Shown here: positions 1 through 6,442 of the stretch, one piece after another
Position numbering within the stretch: the first letter of the stretch is position 1
Layout of the letters: every line of letters begins with the position of its first letter
The notes under the pieces: generated by a model
Told to the model about the DNA's origin: nothing
The model's input: the letters and a program-made list of their open reading frames with translations, nothing else
Databases searched by the model: none
Made by a program: the position numbers and the translations under genes
Virus record (IMG/VR): IMGVR_UViG_3300049914_000018
Location: 1-25,556 of that record
Source of the DNA: a virus
Strand: one strand, 5' to 3'
Length of the DNA: 25,556 nt

Positions 1-192
1 CCATAATTTAGGAGTATTAATATTGGCATGTATTGGATTAAATATAACGGCAAGCAACGGATCGTCACAATAATGAATATATGCATCGGTGCATAATTCA
101 CCACAACCTTTTGTAGTTACCGTTTTACCAATTTCCCATTTAAAATCATTACGAGTTGTATTGTTTTGAGTTGTTAGTTTGTAGGCAAGCAT
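1..192 (-). CDS. Partial small hypothetical protein (N-terminal 64 residues)
   Basis: The gene starts at ATG 192 and runs off the left edge still open. Upstream on the minus strand is GGAGAGAG, a good Shine-Dalgarno sequence 4-5 bases before the ATG, and a sigma70-like promoter lies about 40 bases further up. The visible part begins MLAYKLTTQNNTTRNDFKW and contains ELCTDAYIHYCDDPLLAVIF followed by NPIHAN. This cysteine/histidine-bearing pattern resembles small phage-encoded proteins of unknown function that I have seen in phage genomes, but I cannot give a family name. It does not belong to the structural operon, because over 850 non-coding bases and a promoter separate it from the spanin-like gene. 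The function is unknown. The reading frame itself is well supported by the SD and by the absence of stops. Confidence 0.7.
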   Translation of the reverse strand, partial: MLAYKLTTQNNTTRNDFKWEIGKTVTTKGCGELCTDAYIHYCDDPLLAVIFNPIHANINTPKLW

Positions 193-229
193 TTACTCTC
201 TCCGATTGTTTGTAAACTTAAACTAACAT

Positions 230-258
230 AGTGTAAACAAGTATTTTTACATTGTCAA
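230..258 (-). promoter_or_regulatory. Sigma70-like promoter for the left-edge gene
   Basis: Read on the minus strand, a perfect -35 hexamer TTGACA (258-253) is followed after exactly 17 bases by TACACT (235-230), which matches 4 of 6 positions of the -10 consensus. The expected start near 223 gives a leader of about 30 bases carrying the SD before ATG 192. It implies that the gene at the left edge is transcribed separately from the late operon. Confidence 0.55.
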
Positions 259-406
259 GTTAAATTTTCTAATTAAGAAAGTTCTAATAATACTGGCTAT
301 TATAATACTTACTATTGCAAATTGGGGTGTATAAAGTATCGACCAGTGCCATTATAATTCAATGGCGTTGATCGTAGAGCGTTTTTTGGCTATTAAAACT
401 TGCCTG

Positions 407-465
407 TTTAACCTTAATTAGCGGGATTCACTAATAAAGGTTAAAATGTTACCTCTTGGTAATAT
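407..465 (+). other. Two abutting strong hairpins of the candidate RNA
   Basis: The first hairpin pairs 407-415 with 437-445 (TTTAACCTT/AAGGTTAAA, 9 bp). After a single A-A mismatch, 417-421 pairs with 431-435 (5 bp), leaving a 9-base loop CGGGATTCA. The second starts at the next base and pairs 446-453 with 458-465 around a TCTT tetraloop, including one G-U pair (448-463). The two stems could stack coaxially. Confidence 0.7.
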
Positions 466-498
466 ATTTATAGTATCTCTTGACTTTTAATTGTAATA

Positions 499-620
499 GT
501 TGCAAATTTAGAGTGCAGGTAGTTGCAATATGCTTTCAGCCTATATATTCTTTTCAGTGTCAGCCAAAACTTCCTGCACAAAGTTTTGTTTGATCGTATT
601 GCACGGTCTGGCACTGAAAA
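499..620 (+). other. Kissing-loop domain of the candidate RNA
   Basis: Hairpin 499-505/523-529 exposes a 17-base loop containing GTGCAGG (513-519). A 13-bp helix, 551-563/608-620 with one U-G pair, encloses hairpin 565-572/581-588, whose 8-base loop contains CCTGCAC (573-579). The two loops are perfectly complementary over 7 bases, so they can form a loop-loop (kissing) interaction, either within one molecule or between copies. Confidence 0.65.
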
Positions 621-699
621 AAGTAGATAGGTTTTTTTATGCCCTTACATAGAGAACGGGATGTCTGTTTTATAGATCAGTAACCCCTTCCTCACAATA

Positions 700-959
700 T
701 AAGTATGGAGTAGTTTTTTTACTGACTGAGTGAATTAACACTTGGGTCGTTCGAAGTTTGAACGATAGGCGTATGTGCAGAAATAATCGCCTGTAAGGTT
801 GTTAGTTGAATCGTTGGCTAATAATCAATCGCTTGAAGGGATACCCCTTGCACTCCTGACTGAGAATATCCACCTGATAGACAAACCAGAGGTGGGAAGT
901 AGGTCAAACGATTACGCGAAAACTTGAAACTTCATTCCAGCCGCCAGAGTCCATACTTA
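700..959 (+). other. Multibranch domain of the candidate RNA
   Basis: A perfect 10-bp helix, TAAGTATGGA (700-709) with TCCATACTTA (950-959), closes a domain that holds six nested hairpins in series: 746-766, 767-792, 799-824, 836-849 (AAGGG/CCCTT with a 4-base loop), 870-895 (CCACCT/AGGTGG) and 896-933. Loop bases 809-814 (AATCGT) are complementary to loop bases 908-913 (ACGATT), giving a second possible kissing contact. A competing local pairing, 678-683/719-724, would have to open or form a pseudoknot. Confidence 0.6.
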
Positions 960-1050
960 AAAATCCCCTGAGCACTCTCACGTACTTTTGCTTATTCTTG
1001 CCGCCAGATAATAAAAGAAGATTATCAGTACAAACTTAAAGAGTACAAAA

Positions 1051-1731
1051 CTACCATAGCTTATAAGCTACTTCAATACCACATTCAGGGATGGTACTAA
1101 CTCTTGGGGAGAGTCTAAGTTTATCAAGTATCATATAATCAAACGAAACGAAGAGGTATAACGAGTGAGGACTTTGAGGAAATGATGCGCTTAGACCTAA
1201 GTAGACACCATCCATACTTGTGTGATTGTCCTGAACGAAGGTCTGAGTTGTATTGGTCGTTAATCTCTCATACCAAATCGGATTGAAGTCTATTTTATAA
1301 TCTATAAATCTTTCAAGGAAATATGGATAGGCTGTAATCGTAACTCTCATCAATGTATCTTCTTTTTCTAAATACATCGGTTCGTAGGCCGCAAAGAGTA
1401 AGGAGTCTTTATTGTAGTTTTCTTGCAACAGACTGTCAATCCTATCTTTTAATGTCTGAGAAAGTTGAAGCGATTGAGTTAATCCCGTCCCCTGCTTCGA
1501 TGGTAACTGAATCGGAACTCTTACTTTTACCGTGTCAGTTTTTTTCTTAGCTACCATCTCAGCAAGTTGTAAATTCAATCTTTGTACTTCTTCTAATCCT
1601 TGTTCTTTTCCCTCAGCGATTCCTGTCAAATGTCTGTACGATCCGTAGGCAATTATACAAACTGTAAAGATTAAAACGACGTACAACCATTTAGGAGTTG
1701 AACCAAAGAATTTAACTATAGATTGCCACAT
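1051..1731 (-). CDS. Membrane-anchored coiled-coil protein, spanin-like
   Basis: A 226-residue protein. Residues about 15-35 form one hydrophobic segment (WLYVVLIFTVCIIAYGSY), followed by a charged helical stretch to about 115 likely to be coiled coil, and then a beta-rich C-terminal part. The last 50 residues alternate hydrophobic and polar residues and end in an aromatic Trp, as outer-membrane beta-strands often do. It starts at ATG 1731, with AGAGGAATT upstream as SD, and overlaps the endolysin stop by 16 bases. It is the last gene of the late unit. Position beside the endolysin, the N-terminal TM and the periplasmic helix suggest disruption of the outer membrane at lysis, as spanins do. 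No family match is recognised, so the role is inferred. A structural membrane protein is the alternative. Confidence 0.6.
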   Translation of the reverse strand: MWQSIVKFFGSTPKWLYVVLIFTVCIIAYGSYRHLTGIAEGKEQGLEEVQRLNLQLAEMVAKKKTDTVKVRVPIQLPSKQGTGLTQSLQLSQTLKDRIDSLLQENYNKDSLLFAAYEPMYLEKEDTLMRVTITAYPYFLERFIDYKIDFNPIWYERLTTNTTQTFVQDNHTSMDGVYLGLSASFPQSPHSLYLFVSFDYMILDKLRLSPRVSTIPECGIEVAYKLW

Positions 1732-2273
1732 AATTCCTCTTCTAATTCTGGGGCTATGTTTTCACTACGGACCATCCATCCTTTGTAAGCGTAGTGATCT
1801 TCACCGTGTTTCTCTTTATAACGCTCATTGATCTTTGCGTAATGAATCTGCTGAAGGTTGACTAACTTATTCAATACGTCTATCGGTTCGCTTAAATTAA
1901 TCGCTCTGAGCGTAACCTCGCCAATAATTCCATCGGGTAATACCCCTACAGCGTTCTGAACCATTTTTGCGGCAGTTCTTGTACCACAATTGACGGCTAT
2001 GTCAAAGACTTTCCAAGCCACACGATCCGAGATTATACAAGTAAGGTGTAAATAATTCCAAAAGTCTCTATGGTAGATTTCAATGGCCTTTTCTTCTGTC
2101 AAAGATTTAATATCATATTCAGGATAAGACGAGGCGGAGATACCAAATTTAGTTCCTTTTAAATCTCCTTGCCCAACTTCTCCGCCCGTCCAATTACCAA
2201 CATCTTTCGGATTGTCCTGAAACCCACCTTCAAACTTTAATGTCAATGGATAACATCTTTCCCATTGTGCCAT
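1716..2273 (-). CDS. Endolysin, GH108-type N-acetylmuramidase
   Basis: A 185-residue soluble muramidase that would cut the glycan strands of peptidoglycan at the end of infection. The glycoside hydrolase family 108 pattern is clear: KFEGGF near residues 13-18 with the catalytic Glu at 15, GTKFGIS at about 40-46, SLTEEKAIEIYHRDFW at 57-72, FDIAVNCG at 90-97, and a C-terminal peptidoglycan-binding-like part with DGIIGEVTL at 114-122. No signal peptide is seen, so release depends on a holin. The start at ATG 2273 follows AGGAG by 5 bases, and that SD lies 2-3 bases beyond the upstream gene's stop codon. The insert between the EGGF and GISAS motifs (GNWTGGEVGQGDLKG) is within the normal range for the family. 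The downstream partner is the spanin-like gene at 1051-1731. Confidence 0.9.
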   Translation of the reverse strand: MAQWERCYPLTLKFEGGFQDNPKDVGNWTGGEVGQGDLKGTKFGISASSYPEYDIKSLTEEKAIEIYHRDFWNYLHLTCIISDRVAWKVFDIAVNCGTRTAAKMVQNAVGVLPDGIIGEVTLRAINLSEPIDVLNKLVNLQQIHYAKINERYKEKHGEDHYAYKGWMVRSENIAPELEEELCGNL

Positions 2274-2281
2274 AAAAACTC

Positions 2282-3199
2282 CTAAGCAGAGAATAATGCA
2301 CTAAATGCAGTTGTTAAAATTCTACCACCACCGGCAATCTTTAAGAATGTAATATCGTCGAAATCTTTCTCAGACGTCCAGTTCATTGTTATACCTGCGT
2401 TTAAATCCAAGGCACAAGTCATACCGTTAGCAAAAGTTACCTTACTGTAATTTGCTCTTTCTAAAATAGTTTTCCATTTCGTCAACTCTGCTTCTGTGGT
2501 TTCCATAGATTCAAGTTCAAATTGAATGTCTATTCCATAACCTACAGGATTGGAAGGTCGTGTAGTTAGCAATGAGGCCGTAAACTTTCCATTCCGAAGA
2601 TTGCTGATTATATCACCGTAACTTCCCGAAGCGCCACACTCGAATTGAGTTAAACCGGCAGGTACTATATCTGTTCTTGCCAATAAGGATGTATTGTAAA
2701 ACGTATCCGCTGAATTTGCTGCTGTATCTATTTTGTAAGTACTGTCAATGATTGCATTAAAATCAGTTTGAGAAATCATCCTGCTTGCAGTCATCTCAAT
2801 AAACATAATGTCATCAAAGTCTTTATCTGAGACCAACCTCCACCCCATTCCAAAACCTGTAGGTGACGGTGTGCCTGTACTCGGAGCTGAAGAGATTACC
2901 TGACCACCGTTTAAAGTAATTCGATGGTCAACTAATTGAGTGCTGAGTGAGTCCAGAAGTGCGATAAAGTTCGCTGTCGTTCGTGTTGCCATAAACTCAG
3001 CAGACATTTTTGCATTGTAACCATATTGTAGTGGTTGTTGTTTTGTATTCTTCACCGTCAACGGATCGAATGTAACCTTTCCATTTCTCAAATGTGGAAT
3101 AGCTACATATCCCACGTCCGCTGTTGGCGTACTGTCTGTTATCGCCCATTCCGATATTCCAGCGGGCAATATATTTGTTCTTGCAGGTGTTAATGCCAT
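2282..3199 (-). CDS. Duplicated-domain virion protein, possible tail tube
   Basis: A 305-residue beta-rich protein built from two copies of one domain, residues 6-151 and 174-303. Matching landmarks are ARTNILPAG (6-14) with ARTDIVPAG (174-182), HLRNGK (36-41) with NLRNGK (200-205), and SDKDFDDIMFIEM (124-136) with SEKDFDDITFLKI (276-288). Duplicated beta domains that form trimers with pseudo-six-fold symmetry are known in tail tube proteins (for example T5 pb6) and in tail hubs. No other gene in the window looks like a major tail protein, so tail tube is the leading guess, although tube genes usually precede the tape measure. The start at ATG 3199 has AGGAGA about 7 bases upstream. A tail tip or decoration protein is the alternative. 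Confidence 0.55.
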   Translation of the reverse strand: MALTPARTNILPAGISEWAITDSTPTADVGYVAIPHLRNGKVTFDPLTVKNTKQQPLQYGYNAKMSAEFMATRTTANFIALLDSLSTQLVDHRITLNGGQVISSAPSTGTPSPTGFGMGWRLVSDKDFDDIMFIEMTASRMISQTDFNAIIDSTYKIDTAANSADTFYNTSLLARTDIVPAGLTQFECGASGSYGDIISNLRNGKFTASLLTTRPSNPVGYGIDIQFELESMETTEAELTKWKTILERANYSKVTFANGMTCALDLNAGITMNWTSEKDFDDITFLKIAGGGRILTTAFSALFSA

Positions 3200-3215
3200 T
3201 TTAAATCTCCTTTTG

Positions 3216-4037
3216 TTATACTATCCAAGTTGCAGGGTTAGATGTACGAATAGTTTTCTCTATACATTCTATCGTATAGTCTCTCGCACCATCCCAACTC
3301 TCTAACCATTGATTGCTAAATTGTGAATTATCTTTTAATACTACTTCGACCGTTTCCGAACCTACTAAAATCCTTCGTCCTCTATTTGCATTCCAGAAAT
3401 TAAATATAAATTCTTTATCCGCCATAGTCGTTAAAACTCCAACATCAATCGAAATATGTCTTAAATAACCGTCTGAAGATTGATGAATTGTACCATCGTC
3501 TGACTGTTGACTGATAGGATTAACAGCCTCGGCCTCATCTGGATGGTCGAGACCTCGTATAAATAATTCCCTGTCAAAAGTTCTGTACTCATAGATAGAA
3601 AGGTCGTCTATGTAAACCGTTGCAGCAGCAGAAAGATAAGCGATTATAAAAGAATCGGATACATCACCCTCTACCGCTGTAAACAATAATGTAGATTTCG
3701 TCCAAGTTGCACTATTCAATTCTGTTGCTGTCGCCCCACTGGCCGTTGTTTTAAGGGTGATGCTTGGTGTGCCCGTTGAAGATTTAGCCCACAATTCGAC
3801 TAAATATGTATGCGATAGTCTGTATGCAATCCCAGCATTAAGAAACACACACTCGGTAGGACTTCCAACACTTCCAGCCACTATCTTTCCCGCACCCACC
3901 CCCGAACGGAATTGATCCGCCGTAGAGGTATATGATAACACATGATCATCTAAGTTTTGCCAATTTTCAATATCACCTCTGAATGTCCTGTTAGCAAAAC
4001 TCGGTTGATTCATTTTATAGTATAAAGTTACACTCAT
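3216..4037 (-). CDS. Tail tip protein with carbohydrate-binding-like domain
   Basis: A 273-residue protein. Residues about 11-150 look like a CBM4/9-type jelly roll: a PSF start, W26 in ENW, the YTSTADQFRSGVGAGKI stretch, a TYLVELWAKSSTG strand, and the closing VYIDDLSIYE at 141-150. Such modules bind sugars in enzymes and phage tail proteins. Residues 155-273 form a second beta-rich part (FDRELFIRGLDHPDE... to the end) that resembles structural segments of tail proteins but that I cannot name. It follows the hub-like gene after 3 bases and precedes the duplicated virion protein, so it is probably part of the tail tip and may contact host surface glycans. The fold assignment rests on pattern only. 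Confidence 0.6.
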   Translation of the reverse strand: MSVTLYYKMNQPSFANRTFRGDIENWQNLDDHVLSYTSTADQFRSGVGAGKIVAGSVGSPTECVFLNAGIAYRLSHTYLVELWAKSSTGTPSITLKTTASGATATELNSATWTKSTLLFTAVEGDVSDSFIIAYLSAAATVYIDDLSIYEYRTFDRELFIRGLDHPDEAEAVNPISQQSDDGTIHQSSDGYLRHISIDVGVLTTMADKEFIFNFWNANRGRRILVGSETVEVVLKDNSQFSNQWLESWDGARDYTIECIEKTIRTSNPATWIV

Positions 4038-4040
4038 AAT

Positions 4041-5075
4041 TTATCTCATTTGTGTTAAGGTTAGATTGACTAACTTTTCTGACTTAATTATAGACTTTCC
4101 AGTAACCATAAAAATAAAAGTATCGGAAATTCCTTCATCTAAAACCGGATGACTAACCCAACATTGATCGCCTTTTTCGTAGGCTATCAAAGGTTTTTTA
4201 ATTGTAGAGTCTGGATCGCCCCACCATCCTAAAATATCTAAGATTAATCTCGGTGCATAAAGATTTTCAATAAACTTCTTTGCACTATACTTAGCCGTGA
4301 TTGCGTCTTTTATCCATTGAAAATCTATATCTGGAAGTAGAGAAACTTTTTTATATCTTGTTTGAGAAACACCACAGAGAGAATCGGTTGTACTTCCACC
4401 ATATAAATCGATTCCTATGCCACCCGGTTCATAGGGTGTAAAATTTGAATAATTAAAAGGCCCTGAAAAATCCTGTACTGCTTCATTACATCTATATTGA
4501 CCGTCAAATTTATCTCTCCAATAATTATAATTATAATTGAAAACAAATTGATTATAAATATTAGAAACATGGGTTTTATTTAATAAGGGTTCTCTCGCCA
4601 TTTGAGTTTGATCTATAATAAGAGTTGTAGTTGTGTCTGTATCAAGTGCTTTAATTGTGTGTTTACCTAAATTATTTTCATAACATATTAAATGCGCTTC
4701 ATAACAAATTTCATCTATAATATCTCTGACTAAACCTTGTGTTGTCATTGAATTCGCAAATATCCAACTATCCCTTAATCCATCCGATCCATTACCTACG
4801 ATATCAAATGCGGAAAAATCTATCTCAGAACTTGTCAAACCCACTTCATCGCGTAAAAGACTTTCAATTATATAGGCGGGATTTTCAATTAAACCGCCCT
4901 CATCATATCCATTAGCAGTTCTGTCGTCTGCATCTATCCAAGAACCAAAAGCGCGTCCTTGCCACGAACAATAGATTTTTCCGGTTATTGGTGGACTAAA
5001 TACATCGTAATGTTTATGACCAGAGAATCCGAAGGGGCCTACAGAACCATATTTCATATATCTTCCAATAATCAC
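4041..5075 (-). CDS. Tail tip / baseplate hub-like protein
   Basis: A 344-residue protein with the segment IENPAYIIESLLRDEVGL (about 63-80) followed by a predicted SWIFANSMTTQGLVRDIIDEI helix. This arrangement is typical of phage tail hub or tip proteins, where a helix-rich piece sits between beta domains. The start is GTG at 5075, overlapping the upstream TGA as GTGA, with AGAGGG 5 bases before it as SD. The N-terminus (IIGRYMKYG) reads like the inside of a larger protein, so this and the 456-residue protein before it probably act together and may be one protein in relatives. The C-terminal part ends in a beta domain (TFIFMVTGKSIIKSEKLVNLTLTQ). Role at the tail tip is likely; exact identity is open. 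Confidence 0.65.
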   Translation of the reverse strand: MIIGRYMKYGSVGPFGFSGHKHYDVFSPPITGKIYCSWQGRAFGSWIDADDRTANGYDEGGLIENPAYIIESLLRDEVGLTSSEIDFSAFDIVGNGSDGLRDSWIFANSMTTQGLVRDIIDEICYEAHLICYENNLGKHTIKALDTDTTTTLIIDQTQMAREPLLNKTHVSNIYNQFVFNYNYNYWRDKFDGQYRCNEAVQDFSGPFNYSNFTPYEPGGIGIDLYGGSTTDSLCGVSQTRYKKVSLLPDIDFQWIKDAITAKYSAKKFIENLYAPRLILDILGWWGDPDSTIKKPLIAYEKGDQCWVSHPVLDEGISDTFIFMVTGKSIIKSEKLVNLTLTQMR

Positions 5076-6442
5076 GTTGGCCCTCTTCGCTCTGTACCCG
5101 TTCTACCTACGGGTGGTTTCCAAGGTTTTCTTTCTGTCAGTCCTACCGCGATAACAAATATAATTTGTATCCCAAATGCTTTTATTTTTGCCGTCTCTGT
5201 AGCTGGTGCATTATTCGGGTCTTCTCTAAAATTGAAACTATATTCTGACAGTTGAGATATATTATTTAGACTATCGAAAGCAGTGCCTAAGCTCAAATAA
5301 TGTTCTGTAGTTGTCGCCGGAACTGGTACATTGTCTAATTCGCTGCCGGCAGGATCGTAAAAGGTAAGTATAAACGATTGAGCGTTTACAAGTCCAGTGT
5401 CTAATATGATAAATAATGCAATATTGTTATCTATACCTCCCGCATCGTCTACAATTGTACCATTAGGCAGTCCATCTATACCCATAGATAAAATCCCGGT
5501 TGTATTGAGAACACTTGCATAGGTTGCACTATTTCCATCAATTGCTTTTTCAAAATCAGTTATATTGTTATTCGCACCCGCACGCGAGAAAAGTGGCTTC
5601 ATTCCTCCGATAATAGTACCAGGCGAAATTAATATGGTTGAGATACCGCTGTCATCTTCATCTGTTATCGCTTCTTGGGGTTCTCCATTACCATCAATAT
5701 TATAAATCCAAGACGGTACTTTCATTCCACTGTCATGAAAATAAACACCGCCGGCAGGAGGTGCATATTTTGTTTTATGACCTGCCATACAAAATCTATT
5801 CCGCGTTTTATCTATACAAATACTTGGTACAAGTTCGTATTTTTCATAAACCCAATTAAGGCTTGCATTCGGCCAGTCGGTGTAGTAATCTCCGTAAAGG
5901 ATCGGCAAGACTTGACCTATAGAGTCGCCCGGTGCGTAAGGATAATCTACTTTATTAATGAGGGTTTTCGGTATAACAATTTGTTCTTTTTCTCTCTCTC
6001 CAATTAAGTCTACAATTATTTCGGAACGTGAAAACTGTACGTTGTCAACTATCCCAGCGTATAACCATAAAATATCGGTAGAGGCAATTCCAGAAGTCAC
6101 CCCGACTATTCCAATTTTAACTTGCCGTCTTAACCACTCTGTGCCGTAGGTATAAGGTAAAAATTCTGTGTGTACCCCTTCTTCAAGAGCTAAATTATTT
6201 AAAGTAATTGAAGTATTACCCACCGCTCCCATACCACCGCCCATTGTAATATCGATCGAATCTTCGATGGAATCTATTCCATCTTTCATTGGATAAGTAC
6301 CGACTACCGCACCCACATCACTAAAAATAATTGGGGCAGATGACCAGTACTTAGTCTCTGCATCAAGCGTGACTTTGACAATCCAAATAATTGAATCTTC
6401 TTCAATCAATGCCTGTTTAATATTTTCGGGGAGTGTTAGCAT
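5072..6442 (-). CDS. Distal tail / tail tip protein
   Basis: A 456-residue beta-rich protein that begins directly after the tape measure stop (TAAATG), the usual place of distal tail proteins. The N-terminal 180 residues carry a tail-protein signature: an opening beta strand (IIWIVKVTL), EWLRRQVKIGIVG, LWLYAGIVDNVQFSR, then a VLPILYGDYY segment of a kind I associate with phage tip proteins. Residues about 285-420 look like a galactose-binding/F5-8-like beta sandwich (FEKAIDGNSATYASV), which could bind sugars. It ends with a charged RKPWKPPVGRTGTERRGPT tail and overlaps the next gene by 4 bases. The final residues may be read in another frame if a frameshift joins it to the following protein. 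Confidence 0.65.
   Translation of the reverse strand: MLTLPENIKQALIEEDSIIWIVKVTLDAETKYWSSAPIIFSDVGAVVGTYPMKDGIDSIEDSIDITMGGGMGAVGNTSITLNNLALEEGVHTEFLPYTYGTEWLRRQVKIGIVGVTSGIASTDILWLYAGIVDNVQFSRSEIIVDLIGEREKEQIVIPKTLINKVDYPYAPGDSIGQVLPILYGDYYTDWPNASLNWVYEKYELVPSICIDKTRNRFCMAGHKTKYAPPAGGVYFHDSGMKVPSWIYNIDGNGEPQEAITDEDDSGISTILISPGTIIGGMKPLFSRAGANNNITDFEKAIDGNSATYASVLNTTGILSMGIDGLPNGTIVDDAGGIDNNIALFIILDTGLVNAQSFILTFYDPAGSELDNVPVPATTTEHYLSLGTAFDSLNNISQLSEYSFNFREDPNNAPATETAKIKAFGIQIIFVIAVGLTERKPWKPPVGRTGTERRGPT

Larger units (their letters stand above)
305..1017 (+). ncRNA. Candidate large structured ('ornate') non-coding RNA
   Basis: The interval 193-1050 holds no credible reading frame on either strand, but on the plus strand it folds into a chain of stems. 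Pairings seen by eye are 344-353/361-370, 381-385/395-399, 407-421/431-445, 446-453/458-465, 499-505/523-529, 551-563/608-620 with 565-572/581-588 inside, 700-709/950-959 enclosing six hairpins (746-766, 767-792, 799-824, 836-849, 870-895, 896-933), and 985-995/1008-1017. Stems contain internal G-U pairs (346-368, 347-367, 448-463, 560-611, 801-822, 990-1012). These would be C-A mismatches on the other strand, so the RNA is inferred to be plus-sense, opposite to every gene here. Size, multibranch layout and kissing loops resemble the GOLLD and ROOL RNAs known from phages and prophages. I cannot assign it to either. The ends are approximate and no convincing promoter or terminator was found; TATAAT at 301-306 has no -35 partner. 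Confidence 0.7.

Noticed and set aside
301-306. TATAAT as the -10 of a promoter for the plus-strand RNA
   Set aside because: No acceptable -35 hexamer lies 16-18 bases upstream and there is no extended -10 TG. In an AT-rich region this hexamer occurs easily by chance.
551-640. Long stem followed by TTTTTTT, as an intrinsic terminator on the plus strand
   Set aside because: Eleven bases separate the stem end (620) from the T run (632-638), and the stem encloses a 44-base interior with its own hairpin. This does not fit an intrinsic terminator.
744-770. GTTCGAA within a hairpin, suggestive of a tRNA T-arm
   Set aside because: The stem is 6-7 bp with a 7-base loop that does not place TTCGAA as a T-loop. 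No acceptor, anticodon or D-arm and no CCA fit around it. It is better explained as one hairpin of the larger RNA.
1059-1074. Palindrome around AGCTTATAAGCT near the end of the spanin-like gene
   Set aside because: It lies inside coding sequence (the AYKLW end) and lacks a T run, so neither terminator nor operator can be supported.
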